NCBI GenBank assembly: GCA_963734575.1
Contig: CAVTHT010000008.1
Coordinates: 124,001-188,000, forward strand
Length of the DNA stretch: 64,000 nt
Reading direction: 5' to 3'
Source of the DNA: CAIWHR01 sp963734575
GTDB lineage: Bacteria; Pseudomonadota; Gammaproteobacteria; Burkholderiales; Casimicrobiaceae
The first letter of the stretch is position 1, and every line of letters starts with the position of its first letter. The notes under the pieces are model-generated. The model was not told the DNA's origin, made no database searches, and was given only the letters and a program-made list of their open reading frames with translations. Of the stretch, positions 36,280-45,319 are shown in pieces. The translations under genes were made by a program, and so were the position numbers.

Positions 36280-36630
36280 ATGAAGCTTTCGCATCGCTTC
36301 ACCGGCGCGCTCGTCGTGTGCGCACTGGCGTTCGCACTGGCCGCGTCGGCGTTGCTGATGTTCGCGCCGGCCACCTTCGCGGCTGCGCCCGCCGTAACGG
36401 CGCTGGGCGGTGACGTCTGGAGCATGGGTCTCCTCGCCGCGGCCATCGCGACCGGCATTTCTTCCGCCGGCGCAGGCTTCGCCGTCGCCCGCGTCGGCAC
36501 AGCCGCCGTCGGTGCGCTCGCCGAGAAGCCCGAGCTCTTCGGCCGCCTGCTGATCTTCGTGGGACTCGCCGAAGGCATCGCGATCTACGGCCTCATCGTG
36601 TCGATCCTCGTTCTCAACCGCTTGACATGA
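36280..36630 (+). CDS. atpK: V-type ATPase subunit K (c-ring proteolipid)
   Basis: 116 residues: an N-terminal hydrophobic leader, possibly cleaved near TFAAAP, and then one helical hairpin. The first helix has ATGISSAGAGFAVARVG and the second carries the ion-binding carboxylate in VGLAEGIAIYGLIVS. The residue after Glu is Gly rather than the Ser/Thr of sodium-type rings, so proton use is more likely. It starts directly after the subunit I stop. Confidence 0.92.
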   Translation: MKLSHRFTGALVVCALAFALAASALLMFAPATFAAAPAVTALGGDVWSMGLLAAAIATGISSAGAGFAVARVGTAAVGALAEKPELFGRLLIFVGLAEGIAIYGLIVSILVLNRLT

Positions 36631-36661
36631 ATCGCCGGCGGCACGACGGCAGTGTTGCACC

Positions 36662-36961
36662 ATGAGCGCGCGCGCGATCTATCTCGGTGACGAGGTGAGC
36701 GCAGCGGGGTACCGGCTCGCCGGTGTCGACACGGCGGTGCCGGATCGCGGCGGCGAAGCGCGCGCCTTCACTGATGCGGTCGACCGGGCGACGCTGCTCC
36801 TCGTCTCCGCGGCGGTGGCGGAGCAGATCCCGCAGGCCAGCCTGCACGCCGCGCAGGCGCGCATGCTGCCGCTGGTGCTGATCGTGCCCGATCTCGCCGG
36901 CAACGCCCCCGTGCCCGACATCGCGCACGCGCTTCGCACCCAGCTTGGACTCGAGGCATGA
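36662..36961 (+). CDS. atpF: V-type ATPase subunit F
   Basis: 99 residues. A small Rossmann-like rotor-shaft protein with the typical opening IYLGDEVSAAGYRLAGVDT and a buried beta strand TLLLVSAAVAEQIP. It overlaps the E subunit gene by 4 nt. F sits with D in the central stalk. Confidence 0.88.
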   Translation: MSARAIYLGDEVSAAGYRLAGVDTAVPDRGGEARAFTDAVDRATLLLVSAAVAEQIPQASLHAAQARMLPLVLIVPDLAGNAPVPDIAHALRTQLGLEA

Positions 36962-37563
36962 GCGTCGACTCCCGCACACATGAGCTCCTTGCCCTCATCG
37001 ACGCGCACCGTGAGTCCGGCTGCCGGACGATCCTCGACGATGCGAAGGAGCGCGCCGCCGCGGCGCTCGGCAAGGCGAACGACACCGCGCGCCGGCGCAT
37101 GCGCGATGCGTTCACGGAGGAACGGCGCCACGCTGCCGAGCGCATCGCCGCGGCGCAGGCGCGGCTCGACACCCGGCGCAGGATCGCGCAGCAGCACCGT
37201 GCGCAGGCACTCCTCGCGCACGCATGGCGGCGCCTGCCGGTGGTCCTGCAGGAGCGCTGGGACGATGCCGCGACGCGTGCCGCGTGGATCGCGCACGCCA
37301 CGTCCACCGCGCAGCGCATGCTCGGCACCGGCACGTGGCGCATCGTGCACCCGGCAAATTGGCCGGTGGCCGAGCAGCGCAGCGTGACGGAAGCCATGCA
37401 TGCGCAGGGCATTGCAGTCGACTTCGTGGCCGATGGAACGATCGGTGCCGGCCTGCGCATCCACGCCGGGCCGAACCGCATCGACTGCACCAGCGAAGGC
37501 CTGCTCGCCGATCGGGCCGAGGTCGGCGCGCGCGCGCTCTACGCCCTGGAGCGGGTGCGATGA
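36958..37563 (+). CDS. atpE: V-type ATPase subunit E (peripheral stalk)
   Basis: 201 residues: a long charged N-terminal helix (about residues 1-100, RRRMRDAFTEERRHAAERIAA) and a globular C-terminal domain (TGTWRIVHPANWP; GLRIHAGPNRIDCTSEGLLADR) typical of subunit E. The C-terminal part binds the top of the A3B3 head. It overlaps the subunit A start as ATGA. Confidence 0.85.
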   Translation: MSVDSRTHELLALIDAHRESGCRTILDDAKERAAAALGKANDTARRRMRDAFTEERRHAAERIAAAQARLDTRRRIAQQHRAQALLAHAWRRLPVVLQERWDDAATRAAWIAHATSTAQRMLGTGTWRIVHPANWPVAEQRSVTEAMHAQGIAVDFVADGTIGAGLRIHAGPNRIDCTSEGLLADRAEVGARALYALERVR

Positions 37564-39317
37564 ACCGCGGCGTCATCCGCTGGATCAGCGGCCCCGTGTT
37601 GCGCGCCGTCACGCACGACCCTTTCGCAATGCGCGAAGCGGTGCACGTGGGGCCCGCGGCGCTGCTGGGCGAGGTCGTGCGCATCGACAGCGACGAGATC
37701 GTCGTGCAGGTGTACGAGGACACGACCGGCCTGCGACCCGGCATCGAAGTGATGGGAACCGGCGCACCGCTTTCCATTCCGTTGGGCCCGGGCCTCCTCG
37801 GTCACATCTTCGACGGCCTCCTGCGGCCGTTGTCCGGCACGGGATCGGCTTTCGTGCAGCCCGGCATGCACCGGCCCGCGCTCGAGCGCTTCGGCTTCGC
37901 GCCCGCGCTGCCCGAGGGCGCGCAAGCGGCGGCAGGCGCGGTCATGGGCTACGCCACGAGCGCGACGGGAGTGCGGCAGGCGTGCCTCGTGCCGCCGCAC
38001 GCACGAGGCACCGTGGTCTGGCGCGCGCCGGCCGGCGAGTATGCGGAAGACGACCCGGTGCTGCGCCTGCGCGACGCCGATGGCAAGGAGCACACGCTGG
38101 CGATGCGCCACGACTGGGCGGTACGCGCGCCGCGTCCCGTCCTGCGGCGCCTGCCGTCCGGCGCACCGCTCGTCACCGGACAACGCATTCTCGATTGCCT
38201 GTTCCCCGTCGCGCTCGGCGGCAAGGCGGCGATCCCCGGCGGCTTCGGCACGGGCAAGACAGTGCTGCTCGAAGCGCTGGCGAAGGGCTGCAGCGCCGAC
38301 GTGATCGTGTATCTCGGCTGCGGCGAGCGCGGCAACGAGATGGCGGGCGTCCTCGACGAGTTCCCGCAGCTCGCCGATCCACGCACCGGACGACCGCTCA
38401 TGGAGCGCACCGTCATCATCGCCAACACGTCGAACATGCCCGTAGCGGCGCGCGAGGCGAGCATCTACTCTGCAGTGACGGTGGCCGAGTATTTCCGCGA
38501 CCAGGGGCTGCATGTCGCGCTGATGGCGGATTCGACCAGCCGGTGGGCCGAGGCGCTGCGCGAGGTGTCGGGACGCTTCGGCGAGCTGCCCGGCGAGGGC
38601 GGCTACCCGGCCTACCTGTCGAGCCGGCTCGCCGACTTCTACGAGCGTGCGGCGATCGTCGAGCCACTTTGCGGGGGCCAGGGCTCCGTCACGCTGATCG
38701 GCGCGATCAGCCCGCCCTCGGGCGACTTCTCCGAGCCCGTGACGAGCCACACCAAGCGCTACGTGAAGGCGTTCTGGGCGCTCGACGTCAAGCGCGCGCA
38801 GGCGCGCTTCTACCCCGCCATCCATCCTCTGCAGTCGTACGCGGAGGACGCGCATCGGTTCGCGCCGTGGTGGACCGAGCACGGCAACAGCCAGTGGCTC
38901 GCGCTGCGGCGGCGCTTCCTCACGCTGCTCGACGAGCAGGCGCAGCTCGAGCGCATGGCCCGCATCATCGGCAAGGACGCGCTCCCGCAACGCCAGCAGC
39001 TGACGCTCTTCTGCGCGGATCTGGTGAACGAGGGCTTCCTGCGCCAGTCCGCGTTCTCCCCCGTCGATCGCGTGTGCGCCCCGGAGCGGCAGGGCGTGAT
39101 GATGCGCCTCCTGGGCCGCTTCATCGACCTCGCGGAAGCCGCGCTCGCGCACGGCGCTTCACCCACCCGCATCGCCGCGATGCGCAGCGTGCGCGCGCTG
39201 CAGCGCATGGGGGAGGAGATCGGCGACCACGAAGTCGCGCGCTTCGCCGCGCTGCAGGCCACGGTCGAGGCCGAGTTCGCGGCACTGACGGAGACCGCCG
39301 ATGCGCCTCACGGTTGA
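37560..39317 (+). CDS. atpA: V-type ATPase catalytic subunit A
   Basis: 585 residues. The nucleotide-binding site has the P-loop GGFGTGKT (about residues 227-234), the catalytic Glu of GCGERGNEM (the GER motif) and Walker B LHVALMADSTSRWAEALRE. The A-type bulge and N-terminal barrel (IRWISGPVLRA) are present. It hydrolyses or makes ATP at three sites per turn. It overlaps subunit B by 17 nt. Confidence 0.96.
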   Translation: MNRGVIRWISGPVLRAVTHDPFAMREAVHVGPAALLGEVVRIDSDEIVVQVYEDTTGLRPGIEVMGTGAPLSIPLGPGLLGHIFDGLLRPLSGTGSAFVQPGMHRPALERFGFAPALPEGAQAAAGAVMGYATSATGVRQACLVPPHARGTVVWRAPAGEYAEDDPVLRLRDADGKEHTLAMRHDWAVRAPRPVLRRLPSGAPLVTGQRILDCLFPVALGGKAAIPGGFGTGKTVLLEALAKGCSADVIVYLGCGERGNEMAGVLDEFPQLADPRTGRPLMERTVIIANTSNMPVAAREASIYSAVTVAEYFRDQGLHVALMADSTSRWAEALREVSGRFGELPGEGGYPAYLSSRLADFYERAAIVEPLCGGQGSVTLIGAISPPSGDFSEPVTSHTKRYVKAFWALDVKRAQARFYPAIHPLQSYAEDAHRFAPWWTEHGNSQWLALRRRFLTLLDEQAQLERMARIIGKDALPQRQQLTLFCADLVNEGFLRQSAFSPVDRVCAPERQGVMMRLLGRFIDLAEAALAHGASPTRIAAMRSVRALQRMGEEIGDHEVARFAALQATVEAEFAALTETADAPHG

Positions 39318-40707
39318 AGGCGCGGCGACGCGCCTGCAGGGCCCGCTGCTGTTCCTGAAGCGCACGCTCGACGTCGGCCTGCACGACGCGGTGGAGGTGC
39401 ACGGCATCGACGGACTGCCGCGCCTCGGACGCGTGGCCGCCATCGATCGCGACGTGATGACGATCGAGGTGCTCGAGTCCACGGCCGGGCTCTCGCTCGG
39501 AGAAACCGTCGTGCGCTTCATCGGCGAGCCGCTCTCGTTCGGCCTCGGCCCCGGCATCCTGGGTCGCGTGTTCAACGGGGTCGGGCAGATCATCGACGGC
39601 GGTCCGCCGGTGCCCGCGGGGCAGCGTTACCCGATCGAGGGGCTGCCGATCAATCCGGTCGCCCGCGCGATGCCGCGCGACTTCATCGAGACGGGGATCA
39701 GCACGCTCGACCTGATGAACAGCCTCGTGCGCGGCCAGAAGCTGCCGCTCTTCTCGGGCGGCGGGCTGCCGCACGATCGCATGGCCGTGGACATCGCGGG
39801 CCACGCTCGCCTGCGTCACGGGGAAGCGGGCAACTTCGCGATCGTGTTCGCCGGCATCGGCGTGCCCTACGAAAGCGCGGAGTTCTTCCGGCGCACGCTC
39901 GAGCAGGGTGGCGCATTGCAGCGCACCGCGCTCTTCCTGAACCTCGCCGGCGACTCCAGCACGCAGCGCCTGCTCACGCCGCGCTTCGCGCTGACCGCGG
40001 CGGAGTATCTCGCCTTCGTGGAAGGCAAGCACGTGCTCGCGATCCTCACCGACATGACCAACTACGCCGAGGCGCTGCGCGAGGTGTCGTCGAGCAAGGG
40101 CGAGATCCCGAGCCGCAAGGGCTTCCCCGGCTACATGTATTCCGATCTCGCGACGCTGTTCGAGCGCGCCGGCTGCATCCGCGGCGGCGCGGGGACGCTC
40201 ACGCAGCTGTCGATCGTGACCATGCCCGCCGACGACATCGGACATCCGATTCCGGATCTCACGGGCTACATCACCGAGGGCCAGATCGTGCTCTCGCGCG
40301 ACCTCGACCGGCGCGGCATCTACCCGCCGGTCAACGTGCTGCCGAGCCTGTCGCGCCTCATGAAGGACGGCACGGGCGGCGCGTACACCGATCCCGACCA
40401 TCCGGCGCTGTCGAGCCAGCTGTATGCCGCCTACGCGCGTGCCGTGCAGGCGCGCGTGCTCGCGAGCGTCGTCGGCGAAGAAGGGCTCGCCGAAACCGAC
40501 CGGCAGTACCTGCGCTTCGGCACGCGGTTCGAGCAGGAGCTCGTCGGGCAGGCCGAACCGCGCTCGCTCGAGGAAAGCATGGCGATCGGCTGGGCACTGC
40601 TCGCGGACCTGCCGCTGACCGAGCTCACGCGCCTGTCGGACGCGCAGATCGCACAGCACCTGCCGGGCCGCGCGACGCCGACGACGTTCGCTGCCGCGGA
40701 CGCGTGA
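39301..40707 (+). CDS. atpB: V-type ATPase regulatory subunit B
   Basis: 468 residues. It resembles subunit A but has no P-loop: the equivalent reads LFSGGGLPHDRMA, the usual B-subunit signature. Other matches are LEQGGALQRTALFLNLAGD and the motif EIPSRKGFPGYMYSDLATLFERAG. It alternates with A in the hexameric head. It overlaps both A and D. Confidence 0.96.
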   Translation: MRLTVEGAATRLQGPLLFLKRTLDVGLHDAVEVHGIDGLPRLGRVAAIDRDVMTIEVLESTAGLSLGETVVRFIGEPLSFGLGPGILGRVFNGVGQIIDGGPPVPAGQRYPIEGLPINPVARAMPRDFIETGISTLDLMNSLVRGQKLPLFSGGGLPHDRMAVDIAGHARLRHGEAGNFAIVFAGIGVPYESAEFFRRTLEQGGALQRTALFLNLAGDSSTQRLLTPRFALTAAEYLAFVEGKHVLAILTDMTNYAEALREVSSSKGEIPSRKGFPGYMYSDLATLFERAGCIRGGAGTLTQLSIVTMPADDIGHPIPDLTGYITEGQIVLSRDLDRRGIYPPVNVLPSLSRLMKDGTGGAYTDPDHPALSSQLYAAYARAVQARVLASVVGEEGLAETDRQYLRFGTRFEQELVGQAEPRSLEESMAIGWALLADLPLTELTRLSDAQIAQHLPGRATPTTFAAADA

Positions 40708-40709
40708 TC

Positions 40710-41306
40710 ATGGCGGAGTTCACGCCCACCCGCAGCGTCGTGCTCGAGATGAAGGACGAGCGCCGTGCGATGCACGAGGGCTACGTCTTCCTCGACGAGA
40801 AATGCCTGCTGCTTGCCGGCGAGATCCTGCGCGAGCTGCGCAGCTACGCCGCGCTGCAGGCCGCGTTCCTCGCCGCGCACGTGCAGGCCATCGCGGCGCT
40901 GCAGGCCGCGGTGCTGCGTCACGGCCTCGAAGGGCTGCAGGTGTATCCGCCGCACGACCCGTCGGGCGCGACGCTCGAGCGACGGACGCGCATGCTGATG
41001 GGGGTGCGCCTGCAGGACGCAAGCTGGCACGACGCAGCGCGACCGGTGCGCGAAGCGGTCGACCGCTCGCCCGAGGCCGAGGCCTGCCGGGAAGCGTTCC
41101 TCGCCCTGCTCGCGGCGGCAGCGCCGCTCGCCGCAGTCGCCGGGAATCTCGAGCGGCTGCATGGCGAATACCGGCGCGCCGTGCGCCGTGCGCGGGCACT
41201 GCAGGACGTGCTTCTCCCCGAGCTCGACGTCACCATCGGCGAGATCGAGACGCGGCTGGAGGAGCTCGAGCAGGAGGATGCAATCTGGATGCGGCAGGGG
41301 ACGTGA
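40710..41306 (+). CDS. atpD: V-type ATPase subunit D (rotor shaft)
   Basis: 198 residues, a long antiparallel coiled coil with the N-terminal FTPTRSVVLEMKDERRAMHEGYVFLDEKCLLLAGEI region and a C-terminal helix ending in EQEDAIW. The ATG at 40710 is chosen over a GTG two codons upstream that overlaps the subunit B stop. It turns inside the A3B3 head and is the last gene of the operon. Confidence 0.92.
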   Translation: MAEFTPTRSVVLEMKDERRAMHEGYVFLDEKCLLLAGEILRELRSYAALQAAFLAAHVQAIAALQAAVLRHGLEGLQVYPPHDPSGATLERRTRMLMGVRLQDASWHDAARPVREAVDRSPEAEACREAFLALLAAAAPLAAVAGNLERLHGEYRRAVRRARALQDVLLPELDVTIGEIETRLEELEQEDAIWMRQGT

Positions 41307-41339
41307 CGATGCGCTCCGGAACACGTACCCTGCCCACCC

Positions 41340-41906
41340 ATGGAAACCCGGCGCACCGTGCTCGTCCCGCATTCCGCGGACCAGATGTTCGACCTCATCG
41401 AGGCGGCGGAGCACTACCCGAGCTTCCTGCCCTGGTGCGCGGCGGCGAGCATCGTCACGCGCGACGAAGAAGTGGTGGTCGCCGACATCGTGGTGGATTA
41501 CCACGGCGTACGCTTTCGCTTCACCACGCGCAATCCGAAACGTCGCCCGGAATGGATGGCGATCGGACTCGAACGGGGACCCTTCCGCCGCTTCGAGGGC
41601 GAGTGGCAGCTGAAGCCGCTCGGCGCCGACGGCTGCCGCGTGGAATTCCTGCTGCGCTACGACTTCGAGAGCGGAGTGATGCGCACGCTCGCGGGCCCGG
41701 TGTTCGAGCGCATCACCAACACGCTGATCGATGCGTTCGTGGCGCGCGCGGACCGGGTGTACGCCGCGGTTCTCACCCCCGCGCCGCCCGCACCGATTGC
41801 AGCGCCCGCGCCTGCCGCGCCGCTCACCGCTGCCGTGCCGCCGGCACCGTATTCGTCACCGGCCGGCGCAACCGGCAACTCCACAGGAACGAACCATGAC
41901 CGATGA
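41340..41906 (+). CDS. RatA/COQ10-like SRPBCC protein
   Basis: 188 residues. The SRPBCC fold (RRTVLVPHSADQMFDLI; AEHYPSFLPWCAAASIV; FERITNTLIDAFVARADRVY) matches the RatA/COQ10 family, which binds ubiquinone in the respiratory chain or, as RatA, interferes with 50S-30S joining. Residues 146-188 form an added Ala/Pro-rich low-complexity tail, and the end overlaps the next gene by 11 nt. No RatB-like partner follows. The position next to respiratory genes fits a quinone-binding role. Confidence 0.85.
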   Translation: METRRTVLVPHSADQMFDLIEAAEHYPSFLPWCAAASIVTRDEEVVVADIVVDYHGVRFRFTTRNPKRRPEWMAIGLERGPFRRFEGEWQLKPLGADGCRVEFLLRYDFESGVMRTLAGPVFERITNTLIDAFVARADRVYAAVLTPAPPAPIAAPAPAAPLTAAVPPAPYSSPAGATGNSTGTNHDR

Positions 41907-42378
41907 ACGTTTCCAGGCGCTGCGCAGCAGCCGCCTCTCCGCCGAGTTGAGCGACGAGCAATGCACCACCCTCGCGGGCGTGTGCACGCTGCGCAAGGTG
42001 AAGCAGGGCGAGACCCTGGTCCGCGAAGGCACGTCGGACAGTCACCTCTACGTGCTCCTCCACGGCACCCTGGGCGTGATCAAGAATGCCGGCACGCCGG
42101 AGGCCGTCATGCTCAACACGCTGACTGCCGGCGACTTCGCCGGCGAGCTCGGCTTCATCGACGGCACCGAGCGCTACGCCTGCCTCGTGGCACTGGGCGA
42201 GGTCGAGGTGCTCGGGCTCGAGCGCGAGAAGCTCGAATCCCTCCTGCACAGCGATCCGGACATCGTCTACCGCGTCATGCGCGCGATCATCCGCACCGTG
42301 CACCAGATCCAGCGCCGCCTGTCGATGCAGTCGGTGGAGCTCAGCAACTACATCTACAAGCAGCACGGCCGGTACTGA
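41896..42378 (+). CDS. Cyclic nucleotide-binding domain protein without a DNA-binding domain
   Basis: 160 residues. One cNMP-binding-type barrel (VKQGETLVREGTSDSHLYVL; LTAGDFAGELGFIDGTERYA) followed by a helix, then the protein stops where Crp/Fnr proteins have their winged helix. It is therefore a ligand-sensing or scaffold protein rather than a transcription factor. It overlaps the COQ10-like gene by 11 nt. Confidence 0.85.
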   Translation: MTDERFQALRSSRLSAELSDEQCTTLAGVCTLRKVKQGETLVREGTSDSHLYVLLHGTLGVIKNAGTPEAVMLNTLTAGDFAGELGFIDGTERYACLVALGEVEVLGLEREKLESLLHSDPDIVYRVMRAIIRTVHQIQRRLSMQSVELSNYIYKQHGRY

Positions 42379-42380
42379 CC

Positions 42381-42395
42381 CGGGTCGTCGACCCG
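42381..42395 (+). terminator. Hairpin directly after the cNMP-domain gene
   Basis: CGGGTCG T CGACCCG, a 7-bp perfect stem 3 nt after the stop. No T tract follows, so it may be an RNA-end stabiliser or a weak terminator. Confidence 0.35.
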
Positions 42396-42609
42396 CGTCC
42401 GGGCGGCTAGGCCGCGCGAGCCGACACCCGCCGCGCGTCTGCGTCTCGGGAACCCGGGCGTCGCAGGCCGCGGGCCCATCACGCTCCGTCCGGAGCTTCG
42501 AACCCGCGCCCCCCGGCTGCTGCGCCCCGGCCTGGAAGGCCTCGGGGTCCGCGGATTGCGCTTTCCTTGAGGTAACGCAAGCCCGGAATCGCCCGGCATG
42601 AGGTAGGAT

Positions 42610-42628
42610 GCGAATGATTCCTATTTGT
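42610..42628 (+). promoter_or_regulatory. Fur-like box before feoA
   Basis: GCGAATGATTCCTATTTGT resembles Fur boxes of beta- and gammaproteobacteria (core AATGATTCTCATTT). Its place directly before ferrous-iron uptake genes supports the call. It covers the most upstream possible feoA ATG (42608), which argues for a start downstream. Confidence 0.6.
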
Positions 42629-42631
42629 GTC

Positions 42632-42976
42632 ATGCCCTCCATGCCCGACGACAGCCTCACCCTCTCCGGCGCCACCGCCACCGCGCTGGCCCATCCGCAC
42701 CTGCACGTGCCCTTCACCCTGATGGACCTGCCCATCGGCACGCCGGCGCGCGTGCGCGGCCTGCGGCCCGGCGACAGTCACGACAAGCGCGAGCTCACGC
42801 AGCGCCTGCTCGAGATCGGCTTCGTCGACGGCGAGCCGGTGCGCGTCGTCGCGTGCGGCCACCCGGGGCGCGAGCCCGTCGCGGTCCGCATCGGCGGCAC
42901 GACCTTCGCGCTGCGGCGCTTCGAGGCGGAGCGCGTGCTGGTGGAGCTCGATTCGACGGCGGTGCGGCACCCATGA
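42632..42976 (+). CDS. feoA: Ferrous iron transport protein FeoA
   Basis: 114 residues from the ATG at 42632; ATGs at 42608 and 42641 are alternatives. The FeoA SH3-like domain is intact: LMDLPIGTPARVRGL, LTQRLLEIGFVDGEPVRVVA and a final RRFEAERVLVEL. The N-terminal 35 residues are an extension not needed for the fold. FeoA supports the FeoB GTPase-permease. The feoA stop overlaps the feoB ATG (42973-42976). Confidence 0.9.
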   Translation: MPSMPDDSLTLSGATATALAHPHLHVPFTLMDLPIGTPARVRGLRPGDSHDKRELTQRLLEIGFVDGEPVRVVACGHPGREPVAVRIGGTTFALRRFEAERVLVELDSTAVRHP

Positions 42977-44837
42977 GCGCGGCGAGCTCGCGCGCTGCGG
43001 GTCGCTCTGCTCGGCAATCCCAATTGCGGCAAGACGGCACTCTTCAACCTGCTGACCGGCAGCCGGCAGAAGGTTGCGAACTTCGCCGGCGTCACCGTCG
43101 AGCGCAAGGAGGGCGAGTTGCGCACGCCGGATGGCCGCGCGGTCACGGTGCTCGACCTGCCGGGCGCCTACAGCCTCAATGCCACCAGTGCCGACGAGGC
43201 GATCACCCGCGACGTCGTGCTCGGGACGCTGGCCGGCGAAGCGCGTCCGGACCTCATCGTCTGCGTCACGGACGCGACCAATCTCAAGCTCAACCTGCGC
43301 ATGGTCCTGGAAGTGCGCCGTTTCGGGGTGCCGCTCGTGCTGGCGCTCAACATGACCGACGTCGCGAAGAAGCGCGGCATCGAGATCGACGTGCCGGCTC
43401 TCGCCCGCGAGCTCGGCATGCCGGTCGTCGAAACCGTCGCGGTGCGCAAGGGCGGCGCCGACGGCCTCGTGCACGCGATCGCCGCAGCGAGTCCCGAGGC
43501 CGGCAGCGCAGCCATCGCGCCGACGGCGGACGGCGACGTCGCGGCCACGTATCGTGAAGTGCGCCGCATCCTCGCCGCTGCCGTGCGCTATCCCGCCATC
43601 GACACCCGCGTCGACGACACGCTGGACCGCGTGCTGCTGCATCCCCTGTGGGGCATGCTGATCCTCGCGACCACGCTGTTCCTCGTGTTCCAGGCCGTGT
43701 TCAGCTGGGCCACGCTGCCGATGGATGCGATCAAGTCCGGCGTCGAGGCGACGGCATCGGTGCTGCGCGCGCACCTCGCCGACGGGCCGCTGCGCAGCCT
43801 GCTGGTGGATGGGGTGATCGCCGGCGCGGGCAGCGTGCTCGTGTTCCTGCCGCAGATCCTGATCCTGTTCTTTTTCCTGCTGTTCCTGGAGGACTCGGGT
43901 TACCTGCCGCGCGCGGCGTTCCTGCTCGACCGCGTGATGGGCACCGTGGGCCTCTCGGGACGCTCCTTCATTCCGCTGCTGTCGAGCTTCGCCTGCGCCG
44001 TGCCCGGCATCATGGCGACCCGCACCATCAGCAATCCGCGCGACCGGCTCGCTACCATCATGATCGCGCCGCTGATGACGTGCTCGGCGCGCCTGCCGGT
44101 GTACGCGCTCATCATCGGCGCGTTCATTCCGGATCGCACCGTCGCCGGCGCATTCAATCTGCAGGGCCTCGTCCTGTTCGCGCTCTACGTCGCCGGCATC
44201 GCCTCGGCCATGGCGGTCGCCTTCGTCATGCAATGGATCACCGGACGCAAGGCGACGCATCCGCTGCTGATGGAGCTGCCGTCGTACCGCTGGCCCAACG
44301 CGCGCAACCTGGTGATCGGACTGTGGGAGCGCGCGCACATCTTCCTCGCGCGCGTCGGCACCATCATCCTCTCGCTGATGATCGTGATCTGGTTCCTGTC
44401 GACGCTTCCCGGCGCCGCCGGAGGGCGCGACGGGCGCGGCGATCCAGTACAGCTTCGCGGGCATGCTCGGCCACGGCCTCGAGCACCTGTTCGCGCCGCT
44501 CGGCTTCAACTGGCAGATCTGCATCGCGCTCGTCCCGGGTCTCGCCGCGCGCGAGGTTGCCGTCGGTGCGCTCGGCACGGTGTACGCGTTGTCCGCCACC
44601 GACACGTCCGTGGCGGCCGCGCTGACGCCCGTGATCGCGGGCAGCTGGCCGCTCGCGACCGCGTACGCCCTCCTCGCCTGGTACGTGTTCGCGCCGCAAT
44701 GCATCTCGACCCTCGCGATCGTGCGGCGGGAAACCAATTCCTGGCGCTATCCGCTGCTGATGACGGGCTACCTGTTCGGGCTGGCGTACGTCGCGGCTTT
44801 CGTGACCTACCGCTGTGCCCTGGCGCTCGGGGCCTAG
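42973..44837 (+). CDS. feoB: Ferrous iron transporter FeoB (two frameshifts)
   Basis: FeoB imports Fe(II) through the inner membrane. The ATG at 42973 leads into MSAASSRAA; one extra G near 42998 shifts the frame before VALLGNPNCGKTALFN (G1). G-domain motifs follow: NFAGVTVERKEGE, VLDLPGAYSLN and LNMTDVAKKRG. The membrane core includes SGRSFIPLLSSFACAVPGIM and a second gate-like motif (LVPGLAAREVAVGALGTVYAL). A second extra base near 44427 splits the protein before ATGAAIQYSFAG. The 1865-nt span is 3n+2, so removing both gives a 620-residue protein, on the short side for FeoB but complete. Confidence 0.9.
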
Positions 44838-44920
44838 GATGAAAGCTACCGCCGCTTCGTTTCGCGCGCTGCCCCCCGAGGGGGCTCGTCCGTGCCTCGG
44901 GACGGCCCTTGGTAACTGAC

Positions 44921-45205
44921 ATGGCACAGGTCGTCATCGTCTACCTGATCGTCGCCGCAGCCGCGGCGTATGCGGCGTGGAAGCTCCTGCCGCGCGCTCT
45001 CGGCCGCCGGGTGCTGCGTGCCGGGCTCGCCATCTTGCGCCGCGCCGGAGTGCATGCGCAGCGCGTGGACGCGTGGGAACGGCAAGCGTCGGGCGCAGCG
45101 TGCGGCGCCTGCGACAGCTGTGGCGGCTGCAGCGAGGCTGCGCCATCGCCTTCGGCCCCGGCCGGCGAACGCACGATCACGCTGCGCGTCATCGAAACAC
45201 GCTAA
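44921..45205 (+). CDS. DUF6587 / FeoB-associated Cys-rich membrane protein
   Basis: 94 residues: one N-terminal membrane helix (VVIVYLIVAAAAAYAAWKLL), a basic segment, then a cysteine cluster CGACDSCGGC (residues 65-74) and a short beta tail. It looks like the small Cys-rich proteins found after feoB, which may bind iron or an iron-sulfur cluster on the cytoplasmic side. It starts 83 nt after feoB. Confidence 0.75.
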   Translation: MAQVVIVYLIVAAAAAYAAWKLLPRALGRRVLRAGLAILRRAGVHAQRVDAWERQASGAACGACDSCGGCSEAAPSPSAPAGERTITLRVIETR

Positions 45206-45255
45206 GGCCAGTCCGGGTCGCCGTAGCTCGTCGGCGCATCGCCACCCTGCAATGC

Positions 45256-45284
45256 ACAACGGGCCGGAAGCTCCGGCCCGTTGT
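45256..45284. terminator. Bidirectional hairpin between the feo genes and the mtr module
   Basis: A 13-bp perfect stem (arms ACAACGGGCCGGA and TCCGGCCCGTTGT, 3-nt loop AGC) between the convergent ends of the DUF6587 gene and the MtrB-like gene. Confidence 0.75.
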
Positions 45285-45319
45285 CATTCGAGCGCGCCAA
45301 TGCGGCGCGGGTCGCAGTC

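Noticed and set aside
34867..36663. Minus-strand open frame of about 600 codons opposite V-ATPase subunit I
   Set aside because: Low-complexity Glu/Arg/His sequence; the plus strand encodes a clear membrane subunit.
42396..42600. Small gene or RNA between the cNMP-domain gene and feoA
   Set aside because: Only short GC-rich frames and weak hairpins are present, with no ribosome binding site or conserved motif.
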